Shown: positions 37,394 through 47,676 of the stretch, piece after piece | Position numbering within the stretch: the stretch's first letter is position 1 | How the letters are laid out: each line of letters starts with the position of its first letter | Origin: Methylophilaceae bacterium | GTDB lineage: Bacteria; Pseudomonadota; Gammaproteobacteria; Burkholderiales; Methylophilaceae | Reading direction: 5' to 3' | NCBI GenBank assembly: GCA_905339275.1 | Contig: CAJPFK010000001.1 | Span: forward strand, 806,001-870,000 | DNA: 64,000 bases | Made by a program: the position numbers and the translations under genes | The notes under the pieces: model-generated | What the model was told of the DNA's origin: nothing | What the model saw: only the letters and a program-made list of their open reading frames with translations | Databases searched by the model: none

Positions 37394-37849
37394 ATGTCTG
37401 TCAGGGTTCAGACAGAAGATTTTGATGCGGGCGCTGAAATCGGCAGGATGCGGCTGGCGCGCAAGGATATCGGTGCGGTTGCCTGTTTTATCGGCCAGGT
37501 GCGAGACCTCAACGAGGGCGACAAGGTTGCCGGCATGACGCTGGAACACTATCCCGGCATGACGGAGAAAGCGCTGCAGGCGATTGTGGAGCAGGCAGGG
37601 CAGCGCTGGGATATCTACGATACGCTGGTGATACACCGTATCGGCGAACTGAAGCCAACGGACCAGATCGTGCTGGTGATTGTGGCAGGCGCGCACCGCG
37701 GGGAAGCTTTTGCGGCCTGTGAATTCATCATGGATTACCTGAAAACCGAAGCGCCGTTCTGGAAAAAAGAGCGGACCGATCAGGGCGAGCGCTGGGTGGA
37801 GGCTAAATCCACAGACGATGCAGCCCGCGACCGCTGGGTTAAACATTAG
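37394..37849 (+). CDS. moaE: molybdopterin synthase catalytic subunit
   Basis: 151 residues from ATG 37394 (GAGG 8 nt upstream); an earlier ATG at 37337 would overlap moaD and is rejected. MoaE hallmarks are ACFIGQVRD, LEHYPGMTEK, VIHRIGELKPTDQIV and AHRGEAF, with the conserved Lys region FWKKE. It converts precursor Z to molybdopterin with MoaD. Other moa genes are not in the window. Confidence 0.95.
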   Translation: MSVRVQTEDFDAGAEIGRMRLARKDIGAVACFIGQVRDLNEGDKVAGMTLEHYPGMTEKALQAIVEQAGQRWDIYDTLVIHRIGELKPTDQIVLVIVAGAHRGEAFAACEFIMDYLKTEAPFWKKERTDQGERWVEAKSTDDAARDRWVKH

Positions 37850-37899
37850 ACAGGAAACAAAATGTTGTTATTCCAGGCTGATAGCCGCATGCTTCTCCG

Positions 37900-37980
37900 C
37901 TGTCATGCCGGACTCGATCCGGCATCTCGTTCAGGCATCCTGCATGGTCATCAGGTTCCGGGCCGAGTCCGGCATGACAG
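37900..37980. repeat. palindromic intergenic repeat, copy 1
   Basis: A 17-bp perfect inverted repeat: 37900-37916 (containing GTCATGCCGGACTCG) pairs with 37964-37980, separated by 47 bp. The inner part contains a further GCCGGACTCGATCCGGC hairpin. Related elements occur near 40.3 and 44.5 kb. This is the REP/MITE-like class of intergenic element; no transposase is present. Confidence 0.8.
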
Positions 37981-38082
37981 TCGATTGGAAGTGCCGATGC
38001 CGAATGGCAAAAGTTAAAACATTGCGTTTCTCATCTCATCAATAAGCAAATATTCCAAACATACCACTCATAAGATTCGTTC

Positions 38083-40182
38083 ATGCCAGCAGCGCTTAAA
38101 GTACAACAGCTCACTTGTCATATTCCTGCAGATGCCATGGGGTGTCTGGACAGCTCGGAATTCATCGCTTACGCCGCCAAGCATCGCGAATGGATCGGCC
38201 AGGCTGACGCCGAAAAGGCGGCAAGGTTCGGGCTTGCCATGCAGCAGCCGGGATTCCATCTGCTGGTGATTGGCGAGCCGGGCTGCGGCCGCACGTCGCT
38301 GATGCTGGAGTTGATGCATGAGGTAGCATCGGGCATGCCGCCGCCGGCGGACCTGATCTATCTCTATCATTTCGAACAGCCCGAAAGGCCGCTGGCATTG
38401 CGCGTGGATGCGGGGTGCGGCATCAAGCTCAGGAATGCGCTGGATCAATTCATCCGGCATCTCTCCAGAAATGCGCCAGCGCTGCAACAGGATATCGCAG
38501 CGCTGGATGCCATGCTGAATGAACAGTTGGATTTGCTCATGTCGAACCTGTCGGCCGGTGAGCCGGACAGGAAGAATTTTGCGGAATATCTCGCATTTCT
38601 CAAGCTGGATGTGCTGGAAAATATCGAGATATTCCAGCAACCGCAGAATGCCGACAACGATGGCCTGCTCGATTCCTACCTCGCCCGTTTCCGTCTCAAT
38701 CTGCTGGTGGACAATCACAAACTCAACGGCGCACCGGTGATTTATGACGATGATCCGACTTTGCAGAGCCTTTTTGGCGGCCTCGAGGGCGGGTCCGAGC
38801 ACTCAGGCAGCCTGCCCGAGCAGATGCGCCTGCATGCCGGGAACCTGTTGCGCGCGGATGGCGGCATGCTGATGCTGCACCTGCGGGATCTGCACCACGA
38901 TCAGCAGAGCGGCCAGCACATTCTCGAGAAACTGCATCGCTTCCTGCGCAATGGACGCGTGCAGATCGAAGAGCCGGTCAGTCAGCTTGCGCAGAACCCG
39001 ACGCCGCATTTCACGCCGGAACCATTGCCGGTCAAGGTGAAAATGGTGTTGGTGGCAACGCGGGAAGAGTTTTATATGCTGCAGGATGAGGCGCCGGATT
39101 TCGCCAGGTTTTTCAGCATCAAGGTCGATTTTGCGGACGACTTTGCCGCAACACCGGAAATTTACCATGCAGTTGCGGCTTACGTTGCAAGGCGCTGCGA
39201 GCAGTTCGCCATTCCGCATTTCAGTGCCGGCGCATTATCCGCCTTGCTGACTGCCATGCATCGCAGCATTGAAGACCAGAAAAGGATCAGCAGCAATCTT
39301 GCCGAATTGCAGGGTCTGTTGCTGGAAAGCGCACAAATGGCAACGGCAAGAAAAGCCGGGGTGGTCCAGGCCGAGGATGTGCAGGCGGCCTTGGATGCAA
39401 GGTACCAGCGGCATGCCGGGCCAGAACAGCGATTGCTGCGAACCATTGTGGACGGCGAGTTGATGATACGTGTGCACGGCCGGGAAATCGGGCAGATCAA
39501 CGGCCTGACGCATATCGACATGGGCGATGCAGGCTTCGGCTCGCCGGTCAGGATATCGGCCCGTTGCCATGCCGGTGACGATGGCGTGATCAATATCGAC
39601 CGTGAAGTCGAGATGACGGGCCCCAATCATGACAAGGGCCTGTTCATACTGCATAACTGGGTATCCGCCACATTCGCGAAATTGACGCCGCTCTCGCTCA
39701 ATGCCTCACTGGTTTTCGAGCAGGAATACCATGGCGTGGAGGGCGACTCCGCCTCATGCGCCGAGTTATACGCACTGCTGTCCGCCATTTCCGGTTTGCC
39801 CTTGCCGCAAGGCGTGGCCGTTACCGGGGCGATGAACCAGCATGGCGAGGTGATGGCCGTTGGCGGTATCAATGAAAAGATTGAAGGCCATTTTCGCGTC
39901 TGCAGGGCAATCGGCCTTGACGGTACCCAGGGTGTACTGATTCCCGCGCGTAATGCCGGGCATTTGGTCCTGAACAGCGAGGTGAGGGAGGCGGTCGAGT
40001 GCGGCCAGTTTCATATCCATACATTCAGCCATGTACTGGAAGGGCTGGAACATCTCACCGGCCTGGTGGCGGGTGAACTGGATGAAGACGGCAACTACCG
40101 CAGCGAGAGCGTGCTTGGACGGGTGCAGCGCGGATTGGAGAATTTCCGTAAAATCCATGAAACAAACAAGCCGGATGATTAG
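38083..40182 (+). CDS. Lon-like ATP-dependent protease (LonB/AAA_32 type)
   Basis: 699 residues. The N-terminal part has a P-loop-like GEPGCGRTSL in which the usual Lys is Arg (R70). It is followed by a long helical region and a sensor/AAA segment (GGMLMLHLRDL and VLVATREEFYML). The C-terminal Lon protease domain has the catalytic Ser in GDSASCAELYALLSAISGLP (S556) and Lys in VGGINEKIEG (K599). The 43-residue spacing equals that of E. coli Lon. It differs from classical Lon by lacking the LAN substrate-binding domain. Cytoplasmic protein turnover is likely; substrates are unknown. It stands alone between two palindromic repeats. Confidence 0.88.
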   Translation: MPAALKVQQLTCHIPADAMGCLDSSEFIAYAAKHREWIGQADAEKAARFGLAMQQPGFHLLVIGEPGCGRTSLMLELMHEVASGMPPPADLIYLYHFEQPERPLALRVDAGCGIKLRNALDQFIRHLSRNAPALQQDIAALDAMLNEQLDLLMSNLSAGEPDRKNFAEYLAFLKLDVLENIEIFQQPQNADNDGLLDSYLARFRLNLLVDNHKLNGAPVIYDDDPTLQSLFGGLEGGSEHSGSLPEQMRLHAGNLLRADGGMLMLHLRDLHHDQQSGQHILEKLHRFLRNGRVQIEEPVSQLAQNPTPHFTPEPLPVKVKMVLVATREEFYMLQDEAPDFARFFSIKVDFADDFAATPEIYHAVAAYVARRCEQFAIPHFSAGALSALLTAMHRSIEDQKRISSNLAELQGLLLESAQMATARKAGVVQAEDVQAALDARYQRHAGPEQRLLRTIVDGELMIRVHGREIGQINGLTHIDMGDAGFGSPVRISARCHAGDDGVINIDREVEMTGPNHDKGLFILHNWVSATFAKLTPLSLNASLVFEQEYHGVEGDSASCAELYALLSAISGLPLPQGVAVTGAMNQHGEVMAVGGINEKIEGHFRVCRAIGLDGTQGVLIPARNAGHLVLNSEVREAVECGQFHIHTFSHVLEGLEHLTGLVAGELDEDGNYRSESVLGRVQRGLENFRKIHETNKPDD

Positions 40183-40288
40183 GCAGCATCCGGCAGAAAC
40201 TTAACTGTCATACCGGTAAATATGTGTTTATAACCAAGTGATTATTTTGTTTGAACTTTTTCATTCATGGAATCGCCTTCTTCCTTCT

Positions 40289-40357
40289 ATCATGCCGGAC
40301 TTGATCCGGCATCTCGCCCATTCGCCCAGTTTATCGGATGCCGGATCGAGTCCGGTA
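40289..40357. repeat. palindromic intergenic repeat, copy 2
   Basis: CCGGACTTGATCCGGCATC (40295-40313) pairs with GATGCCGGATCGAGTCCGG (40337-40355), with one G-T pair. Same family as the repeat at 37900-37980. It lies just before hslR. Confidence 0.75.
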
Positions 40358-40382
40358 CGACGCCAAGGTAAGGTGTCTCTAC

Positions 40383-40808
40383 ATGGCTAATCAGAAAGAT
40401 AAATCGAAAGAAAATCAGGGGGACCAGAAGGAAAAATGCCGCCTGGACAAATGGCTCTGGGCCGCACGCTTTTTCAAAACCAGGAATCTTGCTGCCGAAG
40501 CCATAGAATCCGGCAAGGTGCGAGTGGATAGCGACAGGGTCAAGCCGGCCAAGGAAGTCAGAATCGGTGCCTGCGTGCACATACGCAACAAGGATTTCGA
40601 GATTGAAGTGGCTGTGCGCGGGTTGTCCATGCAGCGTAAAGGTGCGCCCGAGGCCGTCCTGCTTTACGAAGAGACCGAATCCAGCCGCATAAGACGAGCC
40701 GAGATCGCATTAACGCGCGAAAACGAACATGCGCAGAGAGAGCGTGGCGCAGGACGGCCGACCAAGCGTCAGCGCCGCCAGATCAAGGGGTTTACCGACA
40801 GTTTCTGA
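40383..40808 (+). CDS. hslR: Hsp15-like ribosome-associated heat shock protein (S4 domain)
   Basis: 141 residues from ATG 40383; an in-frame ATG at 40338 falls in the intergenic repeat and is rejected. A short charged leader is followed by the S4 RNA-binding domain (RLDKWLWAARFFKTRNLA, AIESGKVRVDSDRVKPAKEV) and a basic C-terminal tail (RGAGRPTKRQRRQIKGF). Hsp15 binds stalled 50S subunits carrying peptidyl-tRNA and recycles them. Confidence 0.92.
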   Translation: MANQKDKSKENQGDQKEKCRLDKWLWAARFFKTRNLAAEAIESGKVRVDSDRVKPAKEVRIGACVHIRNKDFEIEVAVRGLSMQRKGAPEAVLLYEETESSRIRRAEIALTRENEHAQRERGAGRPTKRQRRQIKGFTDSF

Positions 40809-41051
40809 AACGTAATGATTTGTTAAGTTGTCAATAGCCTGCACTGGGTATATCCCATGCCTTGATATGCTGTAATATTCAGGGAATCTTTGCATAAGGG
40901 ATGGGCGAGATGAAGTGCGATGCGCCCGGAGCATGGGCATATCCGGCAGACGGGCGAGTGGTCGAGTACCTGTGACGCTGGATTCGCACGCATGGCTACT
41001 GTAGGTAGAGGCTCCTTTAATAACTTTTAATAACTTACATATATATTTAAT
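40809..41051 (+). promoter_or_regulatory. leader region of the polysaccharide locus with a tandem 10-bp repeat
   Basis: This 243-bp gene-free region precedes rmlB. Its AT-rich end contains TTTAATAACT twice in tandem (41016-41025, 41026-41035), and no ribosome binding site is visible before the rmlB ATG. A TTGTCA (40828) and TATATC (40849) pair with a 15-bp spacer is a weak promoter candidate. Neither a JUMPstart/ops element nor a complete riboswitch was found. Confidence 0.4.
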
Positions 41052-42116
41052 ATGATCCTTGTCACTGGCGGTGCAGGTTTTATCGGTTCAAATTTCGTGA
41101 TCGACTGGGTTGCCGAGTCGAATGAACCGCTCATCAATCTGGATAAACTGACTTATGCAGGCAATCTGCAAAATCTGGCGGAGATTCAGGACGATTCCCG
41201 CCATATTTTTGTGCAGGGCGATATCGGCGATAAAAAGCTGATCGCTGAATTGCTTGAACAACACAAGCCGCGCGCGGTCGTCAATTTTGCTGCCGAGTCG
41301 CATGTCGATCGCTCGATTACGGGGCCTGATGACTTCATCCAGACGAATATCGTCGGCACTTTCAACCTGCTTGAAGCTGTACGTGCTTACTGGTCTGCCC
41401 TTGCGGACCGGGAAAAAGCCGATTTCCGTTTCCTGCATGTTTCCACCGACGAAGTCTACGGCTCGCTAAAGCCGGACGCCCCGGCCTTTACCGAAAATCA
41501 CCCTTACGAGCCCAACAGCCCGTATTCCGCATCCAAGGCGGCTTCCGATCACCTCGTGCGTGCTTATCACCATACCTACGGTTTGCCGGTGCTCACCACC
41601 AACTGTTCCAATAACTACGGCCCCTATCATTTCCCTGAGAAGCTGATTCCGCTGATGATCGTCAATGCGCTGGCCGGTCGCCCGCTACCGGTGTATGGCG
41701 ACGGCATGCAGATTCGCGACTGGCTGTTTGTGAAGGATCACTGCAGCGCCATCCGGCGCGTGCTACAGGCAGGCAAGCTGGGTGAAACCTACAACGTGGG
41801 CGGATGGAACGAAAAAGCCAATATCGACATCGTGCGTACCGTCTGCCGGTTGCTGGATGAGCAAAAACCGCGCGCAGATGGCAAGAGCTACAGTGAACAG
41901 ATTACCTATGTGACGGACCGTCCTGGCCATGATCGCCGTTATGCGATTGACGCGAGCAAAATCGAGCGGGAACTGGGGTGGAAGCCGGCCGAGACTTTTG
42001 AAACCGGTATCCGGAAAACAATTGATTGGTACCTGACGCACGGCGACTGGGTTGCCAACGTGCAAAGCGGCTCCTATCGAGAGTGGGTGGAAACCAATTA
42101 CGGCAATCGAAAGTAA
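41052..42116 (+). CDS. rmlB: dTDP-glucose 4,6-dehydratase
   Basis: 354 residues, an extended SDR enzyme. The NAD-binding motif is [13 protein letters not shown], the active site STDEVYGSL, and the catalytic Tyr/Lys lie in [17 protein letters not shown]. It converts dTDP-glucose to dTDP-4-keto-6-deoxyglucose, the second step of dTDP-L-rhamnose synthesis, and begins the rmlB-D-A-C operon. The ATG is the natural family start, although no Shine-Dalgarno sequence precedes it. Confidence 0.96.
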   Translation: MILVTGGAGFIGSNFVIDWVAESNEPLINLDKLTYAGNLQNLAEIQDDSRHIFVQGDIGDKKLIAELLEQHKPRAVVNFAAESHVDRSITGPDDFIQTNIVGTFNLLEAVRAYWSALADREKADFRFLHVSTDEVYGSLKPDAPAFTENHPYEPNSPYSASKAASDHLVRAYHHTYGLPVLTTNCSNNYGPYHFPEKLIPLMIVNALAGRPLPVYGDGMQIRDWLFVKDHCSAIRRVLQAGKLGETYNVGGWNEKANIDIVRTVCRLLDEQKPRADGKSYSEQITYVTDRPGHDRRYAIDASKIERELGWKPAETFETGIRKTIDWYLTHGDWVANVQSGSYREWVETNYGNRK

Positions 42117-42120
42117 GCGA

Positions 42121-43011
42121 TTGAAAATTCTCCTGTTAGGAATGTACGGCCAGATCGGCTGGGAGTTGCAGCGCAGCCTTTCTCCGCTGGGAGACCTGGT
42201 TGCCTTGGGACGTGACAGCGGGGAATACTGCGGAGACCTGACCAACCTTGCCGGAATAGCCGATACGGTAAGAAGGGTAGCGCCGGATATCATCGTCAAT
42301 GCTGCTGCCTATACTGCCGTGGACAGGGCCGAAAGCGAGCCGGAGCTGGCCAGGCTGGTGAATGCCTCAGCTCCTGCAGTGCTTGCCCAGGAAGCGCAAA
42401 AGCTCGGGGCATGGCTTGTCCACTACTCTACGGATTATGTATTCGATGGCAGCGGTGATCAGCCCCGTCTGGAAACGGACCCGACCGGGCCTTTAAGCGT
42501 CTATGGCAAAACCAAGCTGGAAGGCGAGGTACTGATTCAGCAGAATTGCGAGAAACACCTGATTTTCAGGACAAGCTGGGTCTATGCCTCGCGTGGCGCA
42601 AATTTTGCCCGCAGCATGCTGCATTTTGCCAAGGAGCGCGACAGGTTGAGAGTGGTCGATGACCAGATAGGCGCGCCAACAAGTGCCGAACTGCTGGCTG
42701 ATGTGACGGCGCATGCGGTTCAGGATATCAAAACCCGCGATGACCATTCCGGTATTTACCACCTGACGGCAGCGGGCGAAACTTCCTGGTACGGCTACGC
42801 CAAATTCCTCATCGAGTCGGCAAAGGTTGCCTATCCCATATTGAAGCTCGACCCGCGCGCCATAGAGGCCATTCCTTCAGAAGCCTTTCCTACGGCAGCC
42901 AGACGACCTCTCAACTCCAGATTGAATACGAATAAACTGAAATCAACCTTCAATCTCCATTTGCCGGACTGGCATGATGGAGTTACCAGAGTATTAACCG
43001 AACTTTTGTGA
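42121..43011 (+). CDS. rmlD: dTDP-4-dehydrorhamnose reductase
   Basis: About 296 residues if it starts at TTG 42121, so that [18 protein letters not shown] lies at the N-terminus as in other RmlD proteins. An ATG at 42052 lies inside rmlB and would add 23 unrelated residues. Active-site segments are [10 protein letters not shown] and YGKTKLEGE. It reduces dTDP-4-keto-L-rhamnose with NADPH, the last step. The gap to rmlB is 4 bp. Confidence 0.93.
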   Translation: MKILLLGMYGQIGWELQRSLSPLGDLVALGRDSGEYCGDLTNLAGIADTVRRVAPDIIVNAAAYTAVDRAESEPELARLVNASAPAVLAQEAQKLGAWLVHYSTDYVFDGSGDQPRLETDPTGPLSVYGKTKLEGEVLIQQNCEKHLIFRTSWVYASRGANFARSMLHFAKERDRLRVVDDQIGAPTSAELLADVTAHAVQDIKTRDDHSGIYHLTAAGETSWYGYAKFLIESAKVAYPILKLDPRAIEAIPSEAFPTAARRPLNSRLNTNKLKSTFNLHLPDWHDGVTRVLTELL

Positions 43012-43021
43012 GCCTGACATC

Positions 43022-43903
<882 letters not shown>

Positions 43904-43904
43904 T

Positions 43905-44450
43905 ATGCAAGTTATCACAACCAGTATTCCCGATGTTCTCATACTCGAACCCAAGGTGTTTGGCGATAGCCGCGGATTCTTTTTCGAGAGCTTCAACCAG
44001 CAAACCTTTAACCAGGCGACAGGGTTGAGCGTGCAATTTGTGCAGGACAATCACTCCCGTTCCGCCAAAGGCGTGCTGCGCGGCATGCATTACCAGATCC
44101 AGCAGCCGCAAGGCAAGCTGGTAAGAGTCGCGCGCGGCAGGGTGTTTGATGTGGCAGTGGACTTGCGCAAGTCTTCCCCCACGTTCGGCAAATGGTGCGG
44201 GACGGAACTTTCAGAAGATAATTTCAGGCAGCTCTGGGTGCCGCCAGGCTTTGCTCACGGCTTTGTCGTACTGAGCGACTATGCAGATTTCCTTTATAAA
44301 ACCACTGAATACTATGCTCCGGCCCATGATCGCGGCATTCTGTGGAACGACCCGGATATCGGTATTGAATGGCCTTACGAAGGTGAGCCGTCCCTCTCGG
44401 AGAAAGACAAAAACGCCAAGCGCTTCAAGGATGCAGAAGTGTTCGATTGA
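43905..44450 (+). CDS. rmlC: dTDP-4-dehydrorhamnose 3,5-epimerase
   Basis: 181 residues from ATG 43905, giving the family N-terminus MQVITTSIPDVLILEPKVFG. ATGs at 43893 and 43896 would overlap the rmlA stop. Catalytic His is in GVLRGMHYQ and Lys in GKLVRVARGRVFDVAVDLR; the Tyr region is LYKTTEYYAP. It completes the rml set, so the cell can make dTDP-L-rhamnose from this operon alone. Confidence 0.95.
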   Translation: MQVITTSIPDVLILEPKVFGDSRGFFFESFNQQTFNQATGLSVQFVQDNHSRSAKGVLRGMHYQIQQPQGKLVRVARGRVFDVAVDLRKSSPTFGKWCGTELSEDNFRQLWVPPGFAHGFVVLSDYADFLYKTTEYYAPAHDRGILWNDPDIGIEWPYEGEPSLSEKDKNAKRFKDAEVFD

Positions 44451-44466
44451 TCTTGCAGCCCTGCCG

Positions 44467-44627
44467 GTCATGCCGGACGGTGATCCGGCATCTTTGGAAT
44501 CATCCAGAGTAGATTCCGGGTCTACGCCCGGAATGACAGTCGTTCGATAGTCATGCCAGGACAAGGTTGTTAGATGATCTGTCATGCTGGACACTTCCCA
44601 TGTCATGCCGTACTGCGATTCGGCATC
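44467..44627. repeat. palindromic intergenic repeats, copy 3 and fragment
   Basis: GTCATGCCGGACGGTGATCC opens a copy at 44467. It is followed by ATTCCGGG (44513-44520) paired with CCCGGAAT (44527-44534), then a further element (GTCATGCCG at 44602 and CGGCATCC near 44621). Same family as the repeats at 37.9 and 40.3 kb. Confidence 0.7.
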
Positions 44628-44674
44628 CCACCCCAACAAGCTGAGCCATACCTTGCAAGAGTCTGCATCTTCCT

Positions 44675-44709
44675 GATAAACTGCGTTCAACTAATGAACG
44701 CAGTTTATC
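44675..44709. promoter_or_regulatory. perfect 15-bp inverted repeat, candidate operator of the EPS regulator
   Basis: GATAAACTGCGTTCA (44675-44689) is followed by ACTAA and then its exact complement TGAACGCAGTTTATC (44695-44709). The regulator start codon is 11 bp downstream. There is no T tract, so a terminator is unlikely; an operator bound by the MarR-type protein, or an RNA hairpin in the leader, fits better. Confidence 0.65.
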
Positions 44710-44719
44710 TAACTCATTC

Positions 44720-45088
44720 ATGCTCACAGACGAATACCGCTACAAAATCCTCAAAATGGTGGAAAGCAACCCCGCCATCAGCCAGCGTGAGCTGGCAAAA
44801 GCACTGGGCATCAGTCTCGGCAAAGCCAATTTTTGCCTCAAGGCGTTGATTGATGTCGGTCTCGTCAAGGCAACCAATTTCCGCAACAGCAAAAACAAGC
44901 TTGCCTATATGTATCTACTGACGCCAAGTGGTATTGAGGCTAAGGCCAGCATTACTTTGCAATTCCTCAAGCATAAACTCAAAGAGTACGAAGCGCTTCA
45001 ATTGGAAATCGATGAGCTACGCCAGGAGTCTGCATTTACGTTGCATTCAGAACACCAGAATTTAACACAGGGTCAAAACAATGAGTAA
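44720..45088 (+). CDS. MarR-family EPS-associated transcriptional regulator
   Basis: 122 residues: a winged helix ([40 protein letters not shown]) followed by a coiled-coil tail ([21 protein letters not shown]). It resembles the MarR-type regulators found at the head of exopolysaccharide loci in beta- and gammaproteobacteria. It overlaps gmd by 8 bp. With the palindrome directly upstream, autoregulation of the following genes is likely. Confidence 0.85.
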   Translation: MLTDEYRYKILKMVESNPAISQRELAKALGISLGKANFCLKALIDVGLVKATNFRNSKNKLAYMYLLTPSGIEAKASITLQFLKHKLKEYEALQLEIDELRQESAFTLHSEHQNLTQGQNNE

Positions 45089-46166
45089 AGTTGCGTTAAT
45101 CACCGGCATCACAGGGCAGGACGGTGCCTATCTCGCTGAGTTTCTACTGAATAAGGGGTATGTCGTCCATGGTATCAAACGGCGCGCCTCACTGTTTAAT
45201 ACGGACCGTATCGATCATCTATATCAAGACCCGCATGTCGATAACCAGAAATTCGTACTGCATTATGGTGATCTGACCGATTCCACCAACCTGATTCGTA
45301 TCATTCAGCAGGTGCAACCAGATGAAATTTATAATCTGGCGGCTATGAGCCATGTGGCGGTAAGTTTCGAAATGCCAGAATACACCGCCAATGCAGATGG
45401 CATTGGTACGCTACGTATTCTGGAAGCGATTCGAATTTTAGGCCTGGAAAAGAAAACTAGGTTTTACCAGGCTTCTACATCGGAACTTTATGGGCTGGTA
45501 CAAGAGATTCCACAAAAAGAAACCACGCCTTTCTATCCTCGCAGCCCATATGCCGTTGCCAAGCTCTATGGCTATTGGATCACAGTCAATTATCGTGAGG
45601 CCTATGGCATATATGCCTGCAACGGTATTCTGTTCAACCATGAAAGCCCGACCCGTGGCGAGACATTTGTAACACGTAAGATTACCCGTGCGCTGGCTCG
45701 TATCAAATTAGGCTTACAGGGCTGCCTCTATCTGGGCAATCTGGATGCGCTCAGAGACTGGGGCCATGCAAAGGATTATGTGGAAGCACAATGGCTGATG
45801 CTTCAGCAAGAGCAGCCGGAAGATTTTGTGATTGCCACTGGCGTGCAGTACAGCGTGCGTGATTTTGTCAATGCGGCAGCAAAAGAACTGAATATCAATA
45901 TTGACTGGCAAGGGCAGGGGGTAGATGAAAAAGGCTATGACGATAAGGGTAACTGTATCGTACAGGTTGACCCCCGTTATTTCCGGCCAACAGAAGTTGA
46001 GACTTTGCTTGGAGACCCTACTAAGGCCAAACAGAAACTTGGCTGGGCGCCAAAAATCAGCTTCGATGAGTTGGTCTCGGAAATGGTACGTGAAGACTAT
46101 AAATCAGCCCAACGCGATGAACTTGTGAAGAAGCACGGATTCAGTGCGTTTGATTATCACGAATAA
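45081..46166 (+). CDS. gmd: GDP-mannose 4,6-dehydratase
   Basis: 361 residues. The NADP-binding motif is [15 protein letters not shown]; diagnostic [16 protein letters not shown] and the catalytic [12 protein letters not shown] segment are present. It produces GDP-4-keto-6-deoxymannose, the precursor of GDP-L-fucose (via fcl, 46714) or GDP-D-rhamnose. It overlaps the MarR gene. Confidence 0.96.
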   Translation: MSKVALITGITGQDGAYLAEFLLNKGYVVHGIKRRASLFNTDRIDHLYQDPHVDNQKFVLHYGDLTDSTNLIRIIQQVQPDEIYNLAAMSHVAVSFEMPEYTANADGIGTLRILEAIRILGLEKKTRFYQASTSELYGLVQEIPQKETTPFYPRSPYAVAKLYGYWITVNYREAYGIYACNGILFNHESPTRGETFVTRKITRALARIKLGLQGCLYLGNLDALRDWGHAKDYVEAQWLMLQQEQPEDFVIATGVQYSVRDFVNAAAKELNINIDWQGQGVDEKGYDDKGNCIVQVDPRYFRPTEVETLLGDPTKAKQKLGWAPKISFDELVSEMVREDYKSAQRDELVKKHGFSAFDYHE

Positions 46167-46170
46167 ATCC

Positions 46171-46695
46171 ATGACAAAAGCAGAAATACTAGCGCCAGAG
46201 GTAGTTGCTCAAAAAATCCTCTTGATTCGTGGCCATAAAGTCATGATTGATGCCGATTTGGCAGGTCTATATGGTGTTCCTACCAAGGCATTGAATCAGG
46301 CTGTGCGACGTAACCTTGAACGCTTCCCTGCAGACTTTATGTTCCAGCTGACAGCAGAAGAAAAGCTGGAGGTGGTCACAAATTGTGACCACCTTGCCAA
46401 GCTCAGATTCTCTTCGTATTTGCCTCTTGTCTTTACCGAACACGGAGCCTTGATGCTTGGCAACGTGCTCAAGTCACCAAGAGCAGTAGAGATTAGCTTG
46501 TTGATAGTAAGAACATTCGTCCAACTGCGTGAGCTGCTTTCTAACCACAAGGAGCTTGCATTAAAGCTGGAAGAATTGGAGCGAAAAACATCAAGCCACG
46601 ATCAGGCAATTGCCGGATTAATAGAGGCGATAAGACAACTTATGCATACGTCTACGACGTCCTCAAGACCAATAGGATTCACGGCGGATATCTAG
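46171..46695 (+). CDS. ORF6N-domain protein
   Basis: 174 residues from ATG 46171. The N-terminal ORF6N domain (about 10-95: KILLIRGHKVMIDADLAGLYG, AVRRNLERFPADFMFQL in parts, LVFTEHGALMLGNVL) is followed by a helical coiled-coil tail. ORF6N domains are best known from phage and mobile-element regulators and probably bind DNA. Here the gene lies between gmd and fcl in the same orientation, 4 bp after gmd. It is likely a passenger from an earlier transfer, or a local regulator; its function is unknown. Confidence 0.85.
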   Translation: MTKAEILAPEVVAQKILLIRGHKVMIDADLAGLYGVPTKALNQAVRRNLERFPADFMFQLTAEEKLEVVTNCDHLAKLRFSSYLPLVFTEHGALMLGNVLKSPRAVEISLLIVRTFVQLRELLSNHKELALKLEELERKTSSHDQAIAGLIEAIRQLMHTSTTSSRPIGFTADI

Positions 46696-46713
46696 TCAAA
46701 AACCAAAAAACAA

Positions 46714-47676
46714 ATGAATAAATCAGCAAAAATCTATGTAGCAGGGCACCGCGGGCTTGTCGGATCGGCGCTCATGCGCCAACTGCAAACCAAAGGCTAC
46801 AGCAATATTGTTACACGTACGCATGCCGAGCTGGATCTGACCAATCAGCAAGCCGTCAGGGCATTTTTTGAACTAGAAAAGCCGGAATACGTATTGCTGG
46901 CTGCAGCCAAAGTCGGTGGTATTCATGCCAACAACACATACCCTGCCGAGTTTATTCACGAGAATCTGGCGATTCAAACAAATGTCATTCACCAGTCATA
47001 TTTATCCGGTGTGAAGCGATTGCTATTCCTCGGGTCCAGTTGTATTTATCCACGCGACTGTCCTCAACCGATCAAGGAAGAATACCTGCTGACCGGTCCG
47101 TTGGAACCTACCAACCGGCCTTATGCACTCGCCAAGATTGCTGGTATCGAGATGTGCTGGAGCTATAACCGTCAATATGGAACACAGTATCTGGCGGTCA
47201 TGCCCACCAATCTATATGGCCCTGGTGATAACTATGATCTTGAAAATTCGCATGTAATTCCAGCATTGATACGTAAGTTTCATGATGCAAAGACTCATAA
47301 AGTACCTGTTGTGGCTATTTGGGGGACAGGTAATCCTTTGAGGGAGTTTTTGTTTAGTGAAGATATGGCAGAAGCTTGTATCTATTTAATGGAGTCTCAG
47401 CGAGCCAATGTTAAATTAATGTTTAATGACATATCTCCCCCACTAATCAATATTGGTTTTGGAAAAGATTTAAGTATTCGTGAATTAGCTGAGTTAGTTA
47501 AAAAAGTGATCGGATACGAAGGTGATCTGGTTTTCGACACCACAAAACCTGATGGAACAAAAAGAAAACTTACTGATATTAGTTTAATCAGGTCACTTGG
47601 CTGGCAACCAAAAACGATGCTCGAAGATGGGTTAAGTAAAGCATATAAAAACTTTCTTGAATTAAGGAGTGTTTAG
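46714..47676 (+). CDS. fcl: GDP-L-fucose synthase
   Basis: 320 residues of the GDP-4-keto-6-deoxymannose 3,5-epimerase/4-reductase family. Motifs are [35 protein letters not shown] and [19 protein letters not shown] with the catalytic Tyr and Lys. It completes GDP-L-fucose synthesis with gmd. The codons change from GC-richer to AT-rich at about 47.2-47.3 kb, within the gene, which suggests a recombination junction. The stop overlaps the next start by one base. Confidence 0.94.
   Translation: MNKSAKIYVAGHRGLVGSALMRQLQTKGYSNIVTRTHAELDLTNQQAVRAFFELEKPEYVLLAAAKVGGIHANNTYPAEFIHENLAIQTNVIHQSYLSGVKRLLFLGSSCIYPRDCPQPIKEEYLLTGPLEPTNRPYALAKIAGIEMCWSYNRQYGTQYLAVMPTNLYGPGDNYDLENSHVIPALIRKFHDAKTHKVPVVAIWGTGNPLREFLFSEDMAEACIYLMESQRANVKLMFNDISPPLINIGFGKDLSIRELAELVKKVIGYEGDLVFDTTKPDGTKRKLTDISLIRSLGWQPKTMLEDGLSKAYKNFLELRSV

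Noticed and set aside
40960..41015. c-di-GMP (GEMM) riboswitch before rmlB, suggested by the segment CTACTGTAGGTAGAGGC
   Set aside because: Only the 3' part resembles the motif; the conserved GCACAGGGCAAACC and ACGCAAAGCC parts are missing.
40809..41051. JUMPstart/ops (RfaH recruitment) element before the polysaccharide genes
   Set aside because: No GGCGGTAGC-type core sequence is present in the leader.
44675..44709. The perfect inverted repeat as a transcription terminator of the rml operon
   Set aside because: The stem is AT-containing and not followed by a T tract; its position 10 bp before a start codon favours an operator.
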